Source: Thermovibrio sp. (lineage in GTDB: Bacteria; Aquificota; Aquificia; Desulfurobacteriales; Desulfurobacteriaceae). Taken from it: a DNA stretch of 38,832 bases. Location: NCBI GenBank assembly GCA_015488335.1, contig WFNZ01000018.1:1-38832 (forward strand), given 5' to 3'. This document shows positions 1 to 8,612 of the stretch, piece by piece (within the stretch, counting starts at the first letter, position 1; the number at the start of each line of letters is the position of its first letter). The translations under genes were made by a program, and so were the position numbers. The notes beneath the pieces were generated by a model. The model worked only from the letters and a program-made list of their open reading frames with translations, was not told where the DNA came from and searched no databases.

Positions 1-1075
1 CGTCTGAGCCGAAAACTCCGCTTTTAACGTCGTTGGCCGCTATGAAGTCAAGGTTCTTCTTTTTGAGTTTTTCAACTGCATTCTCAATTAAATTCTCCGT
101 TTCCGCTGCAAACCCAACAACAATCTGGTTTTCTCTCTTTTTCTCTCCTGCAAGTTTTAAAATGTCTGGAGTTCTTTTAAACTCTAAGGTTAAAGTTCCC
201 TCTCCCTTTTTTATCTTCTCGCTGCTCTTCTTAACCGGCGTATAGTCTCCGATTGCTGCGGCGGAGATGTAAACGTCTGCTGAGCTGAACTCTTTTAAAA
301 CGGCCTCTTTCATCTCCTCTACCGTTTCAACCTCTACCGTTTTAACGCCGTATGGGGGCTTTAGGCAGGTTTTTCCTGTAATCAGAACAACCTCTGCTCC
401 CGTTCCTTTTGCAACTTTTGCAAGGGCGTATCCCATCTTCCCGCTTGACGGGTTTGAGATAAACCTTACAGGGTCTATGTATTCCCTTGTTGGCCCTGCA
501 GTTATTACAACCTTTTTCCCTTTTAGGAGTTTTGGGATAAACCAGTACTCGGCAGAGTCAACGATACTTGAAACCTCTGCAAGCCTTCCCTTTCCCTCCT
601 CTCTGCAGGCAAGATAGCCGCATTCTGGCTCAACAACTTCCCAGCCGAGATTTTTAAGTTTTTTCAAGTTTTCCTGAGTTATCGGGTTTTCGTACATCCG
701 AACGTTCATTGCCGGGCAGATAATTCCCTTTCCAAAACATAGGGCAAGGTCTGTTACAGGGGTATCAGCTATTCCGCAGGCGATTTTTGCTATGGTGTTA
801 GCAGTTGCCGGGGCGATGAGGAGGAGCTCCGCCCACCTTGAGAGCTCCGTGTGGAGTATTTCAGTTCCTCTTTCTGGAACGCTCTCGTCGTAAACAGGAT
901 AGCCTGTAAGGGATTCAAGGGTTAGGGGAGTTATAAACCTCTTTCCGGCAGGGGTTATGGCTACCCTTACCTCTGCTCCTTTTTTCTGGAGCTCCCTCAA
1001 AACCTCTACAGCCTTGTAGGCGGCGATGCTTCCCGTTATTCCAAGAACGATTTTCTTTTCCTTTAAAAAGCTCAC
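1..1075 (-). CDS. coaBC: Bifunctional phosphopantothenoylcysteine decarboxylase/phosphopantothenate-cysteine ligase (3' end cut by window edge)
   Basis: Two steps of coenzyme A synthesis: CoaB joins cysteine to phosphopantothenate and CoaC decarboxylates the product using FMN. I translated this frame myself; 358 codons are visible of the roughly 400 usual. The CoaC half shows the flavoprotein start (GITGSIAAYK), the probable catalytic His75 (ILHTELS), the PAMN motif at 121-124 followed by MYENP, and the substrate-clamp cysteine in ECGYLACREEGKGR. The CoaB half shows ITAGPTREYIDPVRFISN and SSGKMG, then AAIGDYTPVKKSEEKIKK with the conserved lysine. The start is GTG at 1075, chosen because it overlaps the stop of the upstream ClC gene as GTGA (4 bases), implying translational coupling. 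The missing part is the C-terminal tail of the CoaB domain. Family assignment is secure. Confidence 0.95.
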   Translation of the reverse strand, partial: MSFLKEKKIVLGITGSIAAYKAVEVLRELQKKGAEVRVAITPAGKRFITPLTLESLTGYPVYDESVPERGTEILHTELSRWAELLLIAPATANTIAKIACGIADTPVTDLALCFGKGIICPAMNVRMYENPITQENLKKLKNLGWEVVEPECGYLACREEGKGRLAEVSSIVDSAEYWFIPKLLKGKKVVITAGPTREYIDPVRFISNPSSGKMGYALAKVAKGTGAEVVLITGKTCLKPPYGVKTVEVETVEEMKEAVLKEFSSADVYISAAAIGDYTPVKKSSEKIKKGEGTLTLEFKRTPDILKLAGEKKRENQIVVGFAAETENLIENAVEKLKKKNLDFIAANDVKSGVFGSD

Positions 1076-2391
1076 TCCCTCTTCCTCATCATCATAGGCT
1101 TGAGCCTAATTTCCTGACCCAAGTAGAGGCTGAAGCCGAAGCTCGTTGTGTAGCTGGTTATTATTGCCGCAGTCATCGGGATGACAACGTCGGCGTGGGT
1201 CATCTCTGTAATCATAACGATTGCGGCCAGAGGAGTTTTGGCTCCCGCTGCAAGGGCTGCTCCCATTCCTGCAAGGGTGAATGTAACAATCTGGTGGGGG
1301 AAGTAGTGGCCGAAGATGTTTCCAACGGCTGCTCCTATGAGAAGGTTTGGAAGGACTAAACCGCCCGGAATTCCAAAACTCAAGGTTGAGCTGGTTATTA
1401 TGAGAACAAAAATGACGACAAGAATGTCTACCCATATTGGGAAGGGGATCTGCGCCAGCTTTGAGACTATTCCCATGTGGGCTGGGGCTGAGAGGAAGTC
1501 AACGTCGTGTGTAATCAGGTAGAGGAGAAGGAGAAATGGTAGGGCAACGGTTGTTCCTATTAACGGGCGAAACTTTGTGTCAAAGTATTTTGATACGCAG
1601 ACAGAGGTGTGGAAAACGAAGGTGTAGACGTAGATTATTAGGCTTATTACAAGTCCCATAACAACTATGTAGGGAATTGTCTGCAGATCCCACTGGGGAA
1701 CTTTTGAGAGTTTTATGAACGTGTGTTCTCCTCTAAAGAAGGAAAAGGTTAGGTAGCTGATGATTGAGGCAATTATCATCGGAACGAAGGGGCGGTAGTC
1801 TAAGTTGTACATCTCCTCAAGCTCCATTGCGAAGATGGCGCTTCCGAGGGGGGCTTTAAGGAGAGCTCCCGTAAAAGCACCGCCGCCGATTAAACCTAAG
1901 AGTTCCTTGTATCGCTTTCCAAGACCGTAAGCTCTTCCGAACCACTCTCCTATTGCAACACCAATAAAGAAAGAGGGCCCTTCCCTTCCGGCTATGAAAC
2001 CGCCAGAAAGGACAAAAGTTGATGTTATCAGCTTCAGAAGAACAGTTCTTGCCTTCAGGTAGGTTTTTGTTTTCAGGTGGAGTATTGCGTAGCCGATTCC
2101 GGGACCACCTATAACGGGATCAATCTTAAGGGCATAACCGACGAGAACCGAAACGACTAAAGGGTAGAGAAGAATAACAGCTGTGTTCTGAGAAAGAAGT
2201 TTGTTTAGATTTACAATGATGACGTCCATAAAAGAGGCAACGGTTCCGGTGGTTATTCCCACTGCAAAGGCAAAGGGAATCCACCGGCCGAAGAAGAGGG
2301 AGATTGTTGTTAAGTCAAAGCGGTGGATGAGGTTAGTTCGGGCACAGCCCTTTACGTACTCTTTAAAAAACTTCCACCGCTCCCCGTTCAT
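1072..2391 (-). CDS. ClC-family anion channel/transporter
   Basis: Membrane protein of the ClC fold, 439 residues, with many hydrophobic helices and no CBS domains. The three ion-pathway motifs are recognisable: GGPGIGYAI at 95-103 (where GSGIP is usual), GREGP at 135-139 with the gating glutamate E137, and GIPGGLVLP at 340-348 (the GxFxP-type motif). Two details stand out. The selectivity-filter serine is proline (P97), as in the plant nitrate exchanger ClC-a. At the position of the inner proton glutamate (E203 in E. coli ClC) I align Leu191, next to E190, so H+ coupling is uncertain. The gene starts with ATG five bases after the htpX stop and overlaps coaBC by four bases. The substrate (chloride, nitrate or another anion) cannot be fixed from sequence alone. 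Confidence 0.9.
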   Translation of the reverse strand: MNGERWKFFKEYVKGCARTNLIHRFDLTTISLFFGRWIPFAFAVGITTGTVASFMDVIIVNLNKLLSQNTAVILLYPLVVSVLVGYALKIDPVIGGPGIGYAILHLKTKTYLKARTVLLKLITSTFVLSGGFIAGREGPSFFIGVAIGEWFGRAYGLGKRYKELLGLIGGGAFTGALLKAPLGSAIFAMELEEMYNLDYRPFVPMIIASIISYLTFSFFRGEHTFIKLSKVPQWDLQTIPYIVVMGLVISLIIYVYTFVFHTSVCVSKYFDTKFRPLIGTTVALPFLLLLYLITHDVDFLSAPAHMGIVSKLAQIPFPIWVDILVVIFVLIITSSTLSFGIPGGLVLPNLLIGAAVGNIFGHYFPHQIVTFTLAGMGAALAAGAKTPLAAIVMITEMTHADVVIPMTAAIITSYTTSFGFSLYLGQEIRLKPMMMRKRE

Positions 2392-2395
2392 TTAA

Positions 2396-3313
2396 TTAGT
2401 ATCCTGCGTATCTCCAGTAAATTTCCCTGATTCTACCAAATAGTTTTCTGGCAAGCTCTAACAGCCTTGCGATTCGCTTCTCAGTTGGCGGGTGGGTTGA
2501 GAAAAGGGAAGCTAAAGCATCTCCCTTCAAGGGGTTTACTATGAACAGGTGGCTCGTTGCAGGGTTTACTTCACTCTTAACAAGCTCTGGGGGAATTCTC
2601 TGTGAGTACTCTTCCAGTTTTTTCAGGGCACTTGCAAGGGCTTCAGGCTTTCCTGAGATGATTCCGCCGGTTTCGTCTGCCTTGTACTCCCTTGCCCTTG
2701 AGATTGCCATCTGGATGAGGGCTGCAGCAATTGGAGCAAGAATGACCATTAAGAGGAGCCCTATGACTTCAGCCCAGCCTCCTCCTTCTTCTTCGTCCCT
2801 TGCTCCGCCAAAGAAGAGGAACCACTGGGCCATGTTTGCAAGCATTGTAATTGCACCGGCTATTGTTGCCGCAACTGCCTGAATGAGGGTATCTCTGTTC
2901 TTTATGTGGGAGATCTCGTGGGCAAGAACCCCCTCAAGCTCGTCTTCGTTGAGGAGCTCCACAATTTTAGGCGTAACAACAACAACTCCGTGTTTCGGGT
3001 TCCTTCCCGTTGCAAAGGCGTTTGGAACGTCCATCGGGGCAATTCCTACCTTTGGTTTTGGAATTCCAGCGTTCTTTGCCAGTTTTTCTACTGTTTTGTG
3101 GAGCCATGGAGCTTCCTCTTCAGAGAGGAGCCTCACGCCGTACATTGAGAGGACAATTTTGTCTGAGAAGAACCAGCTTCCGAAGTTCATAATGGCGGCC
3201 ATAAAGAGGGCAACCACCATTCCGGCGTTTCCGCCCAGGAGCTTTCCAAACAATAGAAGCAGGCCTGTAAGGAATCCTAAAAGAATTGCAGTCTTTATGC
3301 TGTTCCAGTTCAT
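2396..3313 (-). CDS. htpX: HtpX-type M48 membrane zinc metalloprotease
   Basis: Inner-membrane protease that degrades damaged membrane proteins, usually alongside FtsH. The product has 305 residues, close to the family norm. Two N-terminal transmembrane segments (about 7-24 and 30-50) precede the zinc site HEISH at 132-136, with the third ligand E209 in AREYKAD. Two further hydrophobic segments lie at about 145-170 and 183-203. The C-terminal part has the usual [14 protein letters not shown] longer reading frame exists, but I place the start at the ATG at 3313, where AGGAGG sits eight bases upstream and the protein begins MNWNSIK. That ATG shares one base with the stop of the upstream permease (TAATG), so the two are probably translated together. 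Confidence 0.94.
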   Translation of the reverse strand: MNWNSIKTAILLGFLTGLLLLFGKLLGGNAGMVVALFMAAIMNFGSWFFSDKIVLSMYGVRLLSEEEAPWLHKTVEKLAKNAGIPKPKVGIAPMDVPNAFATGRNPKHGVVVVTPKIVELLNEDELEGVLAHEISHIKNRDTLIQAVAATIAGAITMLANMAQWFLFFGGARDEEEGGGWAEVIGLLLMVILAPIAAALIQMAISRAREYKADETGGIISGKPEALASALKKLEEYSQRIPPELVKSEVNPATSHLFIVNPLKGDALASLFSTHPPTEKRIARLLELARKLFGRIREIYWRYAGY

Positions 3314-4569
3314 TAAATTCCTCCTAAGAAAAAGAATTTGTAGAGAAAGATTGCAGTAATTAAAATTAATACCCAGTTCAAGTCCTTCCACCTGCCGCAC
3401 AGGAGCTTAACGGCCGTGTATGTGATAAAGCCCAGTCCCATTCCATCTGAAATGCTGTAGGTAAACGGAATTCCTGCAAAAGTGATAAAGGCCGGCAGGG
3501 CTTCTGTTATTTCCTCCCATTCAATTTTTTTGAGAGATTCCATCATGAAGTAGCCTACGTATATGAGAACTGCCGACGTTGTGAACGTTGGAATTACCGA
3601 AATTAGAGGGTAGAGGAAGAGGGAAAGGAGAAATAGAGTAGCAACGGTTACTGCTGTTAAACCTGTTCTACCGCCTGCCGCAACGCCGCTTGCACTCTCA
3701 ACGTAGGTAGTTACCGTTGATGTTCCAAGGAGAGCTCCCACCGTAGTTCCAACTGCGTCGCTGGTTAAGGCCCTTCCCACCTTTTCATCTTCCAATGGAA
3801 TTCCAAGCCGGGTGCAGAGGGCTGAGAGGGTTCCAACGGTGTCAAAAACGTCTACCAAGAGGAACGCCACAACAACCGGAACGATTGAGTATGAGAGAAT
3901 GTGGGAGAAGTCAAGCTGAAGGGCAGCTGAAGGTTTTGGAAGCCCTAAAACGGCCTCAGGCTTTTCAACAAGGCCGAAGGGAACAGAGAGGAGAACTGCA
4001 AAGAGAATTCCCAGGAGAAGGCTTCCCTTTATGTTTTTCTTCTGAAGGACGGTTATGAATATGAGGGTTAGAACTGTTATGAGAGCCTGGGGAGAGGTTA
4101 AGCTTCCGAGCTTTACAAGTGTTTCTTTTGAGTAGACTACAATGCCGGAGTTTTTAAGACCTATCAGAGTTATAAAGAGGCCTATTCCTGCCGATATTCC
4201 GTAGGCTAAGGATTTCGGCATTGACTTGAAGATTGCCCGCCGTGCCCCAAAGAGGGCCATAACGAGGAAAATGACGCCTTCTATGAAGACTGCCGTAAGA
4301 GCCGTTCTCCAGTCAACTCCCATCTGACCGCAGACTGTATAGGCAAAGTATGCGTTCAGTCCCATCCCCGGGGCGAGTGCAAAGGGAAGGCCGGCGTATA
4401 GCCCCATAGTGTATGTGGCAACGGCCGAGGCGACTGCCGTTGCAAATATTACGCCCTCTTTTGGAACTCCTGCGTCTGAAAGGATTGCCGGGTTTACGAT
4501 GAGGATGTAGGACATTGTGAGGAAAGTTGTGATGCCGGCAAGGAGCTCCCTCTTTACATCTGCCTTCAA
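3313..4569 (-). CDS. AzgA-like NCS2 purine permease
   Basis: Proton-driven uptake of purine bases (adenine, or guanine/hypoxanthine/xanthine) across the inner membrane. The 418-residue hydrophobic protein begins with the family signature [20 protein letters not shown] and [15 protein letters not shown]. It carries the substrate-site segment [15 protein letters not shown], and later [20 protein letters not shown] followed by [14 protein letters not shown]. These are hallmarks of the AzgA/PbuG/GhxP branch rather than the UraA/UacT branch. The start is TTG at 4569, with GGAG seven bases upstream and no in-frame ATG nearby; the N-terminus MKADVKREL matches relatives. It lies 28 bases after mutL and overlaps htpX by one base. 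Which purine is carried cannot be told here. Confidence 0.92.
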   Translation of the reverse strand: MKADVKRELLAGITTFLTMSYILIVNPAILSDAGVPKEGVIFATAVASAVATYTMGLYAGLPFALAPGMGLNAYFAYTVCGQMGVDWRTALTAVFIEGVIFLVMALFGARRAIFKSMPKSLAYGISAGIGLFITLIGLKNSGIVVYSKETLVKLGSLTSPQALITVLTLIFITVLQKKNIKGSLLLGILFAVLLSVPFGLVEKPEAVLGLPKPSAALQLDFSHILSYSIVPVVVAFLLVDVFDTVGTLSALCTRLGIPLEDEKVGRALTSDAVGTTVGALLGTSTVTTYVESASGVAAGGRTGLTAVTVATLFLLSLFLYPLISVIPTFTTSAVLIYVGYFMMESLKKIEWEEITEALPAFITFAGIPFTYSISDGMGLGFITYTAVKLLCGRWKDLNWVLILITAIFLYKFFFLGGI

Positions 4570-4597
4570 CTTACTGCTCCAAAAGGTTTAAGAAATT

Positions 4598-6043
4598 CTA
4601 CCAGCTCTTTGGAACCTTAAGCTTTCTGCCCAGCTGGGAGTAGATTTTTTCCTTCTTCATTTTGTAATAGATAGGCCTTCCGTGGGGACAGGTCTCCCTG
4701 TTCCTGCACCTTAAAAACCTCTCAAAGAGCTCCTCAAGTTCCTTAAATTCTAAAATCCTGTATCCAGACTTTACAGCCCTTCTGCAGGCCAGTTCCGCAA
4801 CAGATTCAACAGACTTTCTGCTCAGCTCTTTAATGTCCTCAATGTTCAGAATTTCTGGAATCTCCTCAACGTAAACGGTATTTCCTTCAACTCGGAACCC
4901 GACTCCAAGTCTTTTCAGCTTCTCCTCTGAACCTATCGGGAGCTCCACCTCTTTTAAGAGCTCAACCGTTGGTATCTCTCCACTTTTCAGCTTCTCAAGG
5001 AGCTCCTCGTAGTTGACCCTCTCGTGGATGAGGTGGATGTCAAAGAAGTAGTAGTTTTCAGGGTCGTGGGCTATGAGGACGGTTCCGTCTGAGCCTATAA
5101 GCTGAGGCTTAACGGAGTATTCAATTTCCCTTTTCTCCCTTACTGCCGAAATTCTGGGAAGGTTTAAGGAATAGCTGAGGCTCTCTTCAATCTCTTTGAG
5201 GTAGTTTTTATCCTCTATGTAAACCCTCTCCTTTGTTGGGGTGATGTTGGGGTCAACGAGCTCTGAGGGTATCTTGATAAACAGGATGTAGCTCTTTATT
5301 CCCTTTTCTTCAAGGAGTTTCTCGGCTTCGGGGAGCTCCACAGGCCTTCTATTGACGAAAGTAAACCTCAGCCCCTTCCTCTCCCTTGAGTAAAGGAGGT
5401 GGAAACTACTTCCCTTTACCTCTAAGAGCTCCCACTCTCTTCCAAAGAGCTGATGAATCCTCTCCTTCAGGGAAGCCTTGGGGAAAACTTTTTCGTTAAA
5501 GGAAAAAGAGACGCTGGGGTTTGAGAGTGCGTAGGTTTTCAGAAGTTTAAGAAGGGAGCTCCTCTCCTTCCTGCTTACAGCCTTCCTCCTTACCGGAGCG
5601 TTGAAGAAGAGCTCCTCAACGGAAACAGATGTTCCCTTCCTGTATGGAACCGGAGTGTACTCCTCAACTGTTCCACCCCTTACAACGAGCTTTCCGCCGG
5701 TTCCTCCCTCCCTTGAGCTCTTTATCGTGAGCCTTGAGAACTGGGATATTGCGTGGAGTGCTTCTCCTCTGAAGCCGTAAGTTTTCAGCTGTTTCAGGTC
5801 TTTTAAGTCCCTTATCTTGCTGGTTGCGAAACGTTCAACGGTTAGGGGGAGCTCCCTGTAGTCAATTCCACAGCCGTTGTCCACAACCTTGAAGTTAAAA
5901 GGGTTTTCCACCTTGACCGAAATCTCAGTTGCTCCGGCGTCAAGGGAATTCTCAAGGAGCTCCTTCAGAACGGCCGTTGGAGACGAGGCTATCTGCCCTG
6001 AAGCTATCTGCCTTACAACTTCCTGTGGGAGTTTCCTTATCAA
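4598..6043 (-). CDS. mutL: DNA mismatch repair protein MutL (endonuclease type)
   Basis: ATP-driven matchmaker of mismatch repair that also nicks DNA in bacteria lacking MutH. The N-terminal GHKL ATPase shows E28/N32 in KELLENSLDAGA, DNGCGID at 55-61 and GFRGEAL at 90-96. A short linker leads to a C-terminal domain with ACRRAV and CPHGRP, both typical of endonuclease MutL. The metal-binding DQHA(x)2E(x)4E motif reads DIHLIHERVNYE: D, H and both glutamates are kept, but Q and A are replaced. At 481 residues it is short, as in Aquifex. I chose TTG at 6043 (protein begins MIRKLP, as in relatives) because GAGGA lies five bases upstream; a TTG at 6055 would add four residues without a good ribosome site. 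Several usually invariant N-terminal residues differ (SGQIASSP for AGEVVERP). Confidence 0.93.
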   Translation of the reverse strand: MIRKLPQEVVRQIASGQIASSPTAVLKELLENSLDAGATEISVKVENPFNFKVVDNGCGIDYRELPLTVERFATSKIRDLKDLKQLKTYGFRGEALHAISQFSRLTIKSSREGGTGGKLVVRGGTVEEYTPVPYRKGTSVSVEELFFNAPVRRKAVSRKERSSLLKLLKTYALSNPSVSFSFNEKVFPKASLKERIHQLFGREWELLEVKGSSFHLLYSRERKGLRFTFVNRRPVELPEAEKLLEEKGIKSYILFIKIPSELVDPNITPTKERVYIEDKNYLKEIEESLSYSLNLPRISAVREKREIEYSVKPQLIGSDGTVLIAHDPENYYFFDIHLIHERVNYEELLEKLKSGEIPTVELLKEVELPIGSEEKLKRLGVGFRVEGNTVYVEEIPEILNIEDIKELSRKSVESVAELACRRAVKSGYRILEFKELEELFERFLRCRNRETCPHGRPIYYKMKKEKIYSQLGRKLKVPKSW

Positions 6044-6086
6044 TCTGTTCCTCAAAGAACTTTATAGAAGAAATATAGGAGTTTCC

Positions 6087-6116
6087 TTGAAATCTTCCCC
6101 GTTGGAGTCTTAAAAT
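6087..6116 (+). promoter_or_regulatory. Likely sigma70-type promoter for ppsA
   Basis: TTGAAA at 6087-6092 and TAAAAT at 6111-6116 are separated by 18 bases, each one mismatch from consensus. Transcription would start near 6123, leaving a leader of about 38 bases. This is the divergent region between mutL and ppsA and the only sizeable intergenic space on the left side, so a plus-strand promoter is expected here. Not tested by any computation. Confidence 0.45.
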
Positions 6117-6150
6117 ATCTATAGGTGCTGAATAGAATTTTTCTATAGAT
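6117..6150 (+). repeat. Perfect 8-bp inverted repeat in the ppsA leader
   Basis: ATCTATAG at 6117-6124 is the exact reverse complement of CTATAGAT at 6143-6150, with 18 bases between. Each arm contains the palindrome CTATAG. The left arm covers the predicted transcription start and the right arm touches the ribosome-binding site (GGAGG, 6151-6155) of ppsA. It could be a dimeric repressor operator or an RNA hairpin that hides the ribosome site. The spacing of 26 bases between arm starts (about 2.5 helical turns) does not favour one over the other. Confidence 0.5.
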
Positions 6151-6160
6151 GGAGGGAGTG

Positions 6161-8593
6161 ATGGAGAAGAACAAGTTAGTTCTCTGGTTAGAAGAGGTTG
6201 GCATTGAGGACGTTCCTCTTGTGGGAGGGAAGAACGCTTCACTGGGTGAGATGATGAAACACCTTACTCCGAAAGGAGTAAACATTCCTGAAGGTTTTGT
6301 TGTTTCTGCAAACGCCTACAGGTATTTCATTGAGTATAACAACCTTCAGGAGAAGATAAGGGAAATCCTGAAAGGCCTTGACATAAACAACGTAGACGAC
6401 CTTCACGAAAGGGGAGAAAGGATAAGGGAGCTCATCAGAAGCGGGAAATTCCCTGAAGATCTGAAAGAGCTGATTGTTGAATACTACAGGGAGCTCTCTA
6501 AAAAGTTTAACACTGAAGCCGTTGACGTTGCCGTCCGCTCGTCTGCAACGGCTGAAGACCTGCCAAACGCCTCTTTTGCAGGACAGCAGGATACCTACCT
6601 GAACGTGAGGGGAGTGGAGAACCTTCTTAACTCAATAAAGAAGTGTTTTGCATCCCTCTTTACAGACAGGGCAATCTCTTACAGGGAATCCTTCGGGTTT
6701 GACCATTTTAAGGTTGCGTTGGCCGTTGGCGTTCAGAAAATGGTCCGTTCAGACCTTGCATCTGCCGGAGTTGGCTTCTCGTTAGACACTGAAAGCGGTT
6801 TTAAAGACGTTGTTCTGGTAACAGGCTCCTACGGACTTGGAGAAATGATAGTTAGAGGAGCCGTAACTCCAGATGAGTGGCTTGTCTTCAAGCCCACACT
6901 GAAAAAGGGTTATAAGGCCATAATTGAGAAGAAGCTTGGTGATAAACAGCAGAAGATGATTTACGGCGAAACGGAAAAAGAGCCTGTTAAAGTAGTTCCC
7001 GTTCCCCTTGCAGATAGGGAGAGGTTCTGCCTTACAGACGATGAGGTCTTAACCCTTGCAAACTGGATATGCCTGATTGAGGAGTACTACTCTGAGAAGA
7101 ACGGCCGCTGGACTCCTATGGACGTTGAGTGGGCAAAAGACGGCCCGACAGACAGGCTCTACATCGTTCAGGCAAGGCCGGAAACCGTCCACTCCCACAA
7201 AGACTACTCAAAGATAACTGTTTACAGGATTACAGAGCCGCCTGAAGAAAGGGAGAAGAAAGTTCTTGTTAAGGGAATTGCCGTTGGGAGAAAGGTTGCT
7301 GAAGGAAAGGTGAAGGTTCTCATGTCTGTTGAAGAGGCTGACCGGTTTGAGAAGGGAGACATTCTGGTTACCGATATGACAGACCCTGACTGGGAACCGA
7401 TAATGAAGAAGGCCGCCGCAATAGTTACGAACAGGGGTGGTAGGACGTGTCACGCTGCAATAGTTGCAAGAGAGCTTGGAGTTCCGGCAGTTGTTGGAAC
7501 GGGAAACGCAACGGAAGTTCTGAAAGAAGGTCAGCACGTAACCGTCTCCTGCGCTGAAGGGACAGTTGGCTACGTTTACGACGGCCACGTTGACTATGAA
7601 GTTGAGGAGGTTGACCTCAACAAGCTTCCGAAGCCCAAAACGCCAATAATGTTCAACGTTGCAACCCCTGAAGGTGCCTTTGACCTCTCTTTCCTTCCAA
7701 ATGCCGGAGTGGGCCTTGCAAGGGAAGAGTTCATAATAAACAACTACATAGGAATTCACCCGAACGCCTTAATAAAGTTTGATGAAATCAAGGAAAAAGA
7801 CCCTCAGATTGCCGAAGAGATAGAGAAAAGAACCAAGGGGTATGAGGATAAGAGGCAGTTCTACGTTGAAAAGCTTGCCTTCGGTATAGCCAAAATTGCC
7901 GCGGCTTTCTACCCCAAGCCTGTTATTGTCAGGTTCTCAGACTTTAAGTCAAACGAGTACGCAAACCTCTTGGGCGGTAAGTTCTTTGAGCCTAAAGAAG
8001 AAAACCCTATGCTGGGCTGGAGGGGAGCTTCCCGTTACTACTCTTCCCAGTTTAAGGAGGCTTTCGGTCTGGAATGTCTGGCCATTAGGAAGGTTCGGGA
8101 GGAGATGGGCCTTGACAACGTGATCGTTATGGTTCCCTTCTGCAGGACTCCTGAAGAGGGAGAGAAAGTTATTAAGGTTATGGAGGAGTACGGCCTCAAG
8201 AAAGGGGAGAAAGGCCTTCAGGTCTACGTAATGTGTGAAATTCCGTCAAACGTTGTCCTCTTCAAGGAGTTTGCTGAGCACTTTGACGGTTTCTCAATTG
8301 GTTCAAACGACCTGACACAGCTCACCCTTGGAGTTGACAGGGACTCAAGCCTTGTTGCCCACATATACGACGAGAGGAACGAGGCCGTTAAGTGGATGGT
8401 TGCCCACGCAATTGAGAACGGGAAAAAGTATAAGAGGAAGGTGGGAATCTGCGGCCAGGCCCCTTCAGACCACCCGGACTTTGCTCAGTTCATAGTTGAA
8501 AAGGGAATTGACACGATTTCAATAAACCCGGACTCAATTTTGGACGTTATAAAGGCCGTTTACGAGATAGAGAAGAAGTTGGGGCTTCACTAA
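6161..8593 (+). CDS. ppsA: Phosphoenolpyruvate synthase (pyruvate, water dikinase)
   Basis: Makes PEP from pyruvate and ATP (products AMP and phosphate), the entry into gluconeogenesis; in autotrophs it draws carbon from pyruvate made by CO2 fixation. The product has 810 residues. The N-terminal ATP-grasp domain (PLVGGKNASLGEMM at 19-32, VRSSATAEDLPNASFAGQ at 125-141) is followed by the swivelling phosphohistidine domain with catalytic His431 in GGRTCHAAIVARELG. The C-terminal PEP/pyruvate barrel has GFSIGSNDLTQLTLGVDRDS and the catalytic cysteine in VGICGQAPSDHPDF. I start at ATG 6161, five bases after GGAGG; the in-frame ATG at 6149 lies inside the inverted repeat and lacks a ribosome site. 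Its neighbours pgi and the glycogen genes support a role in making sugar phosphates. Confidence 0.96.
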   Translation: MEKNKLVLWLEEVGIEDVPLVGGKNASLGEMMKHLTPKGVNIPEGFVVSANAYRYFIEYNNLQEKIREILKGLDINNVDDLHERGERIRELIRSGKFPEDLKELIVEYYRELSKKFNTEAVDVAVRSSATAEDLPNASFAGQQDTYLNVRGVENLLNSIKKCFASLFTDRAISYRESFGFDHFKVALAVGVQKMVRSDLASAGVGFSLDTESGFKDVVLVTGSYGLGEMIVRGAVTPDEWLVFKPTLKKGYKAIIEKKLGDKQQKMIYGETEKEPVKVVPVPLADRERFCLTDDEVLTLANWICLIEEYYSEKNGRWTPMDVEWAKDGPTDRLYIVQARPETVHSHKDYSKITVYRITEPPEEREKKVLVKGIAVGRKVAEGKVKVLMSVEEADRFEKGDILVTDMTDPDWEPIMKKAAAIVTNRGGRTCHAAIVARELGVPAVVGTGNATEVLKEGQHVTVSCAEGTVGYVYDGHVDYEVEEVDLNKLPKPKTPIMFNVATPEGAFDLSFLPNAGVGLAREEFIINNYIGIHPNALIKFDEIKEKDPQIAEEIEKRTKGYEDKRQFYVEKLAFGIAKIAAAFYPKPVIVRFSDFKSNEYANLLGGKFFEPKEENPMLGWRGASRYYSSQFKEAFGLECLAIRKVREEMGLDNVIVMVPFCRTPEEGEKVIKVMEEYGLKKGEKGLQVYVMCEIPSNVVLFKEFAEHFDGFSIGSNDLTQLTLGVDRDSSLVAHIYDERNEAVKWMVAHAIENGKKYKRKVGICGQAPSDHPDFAQFIVEKGIDTISINPDSILDVIKAVYEIEKKLGLH

Positions 8594-8612
8594 ACCAGAT
8601 TTGGAGTTTGGT

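Noticed and set aside
33-245. Plus-strand open frame of 70 codons at the left edge
   Set aside because: It is antisense to the clear coaBC coding frame, whose motifs run through this stretch.
2541-3359. Two plus-strand open frames of 113 and 158 codons
   Set aside because: Both lie opposite htpX and read as low-complexity Ser/Ala-rich shadows with no ribosome site or recognisable motif.
6149-6160. Earlier ATG for ppsA at 6149
   Set aside because: It overlaps the inverted repeat and has no Shine-Dalgarno; GGAGG at 6151-6155 correctly serves ATG 6161.
7208-7759. Minus-strand open frame of 183 codons inside ppsA
   Set aside because: The plus-strand PEP synthase motifs, including the catalytic histidine region, fall here; the reverse frame has no family features.
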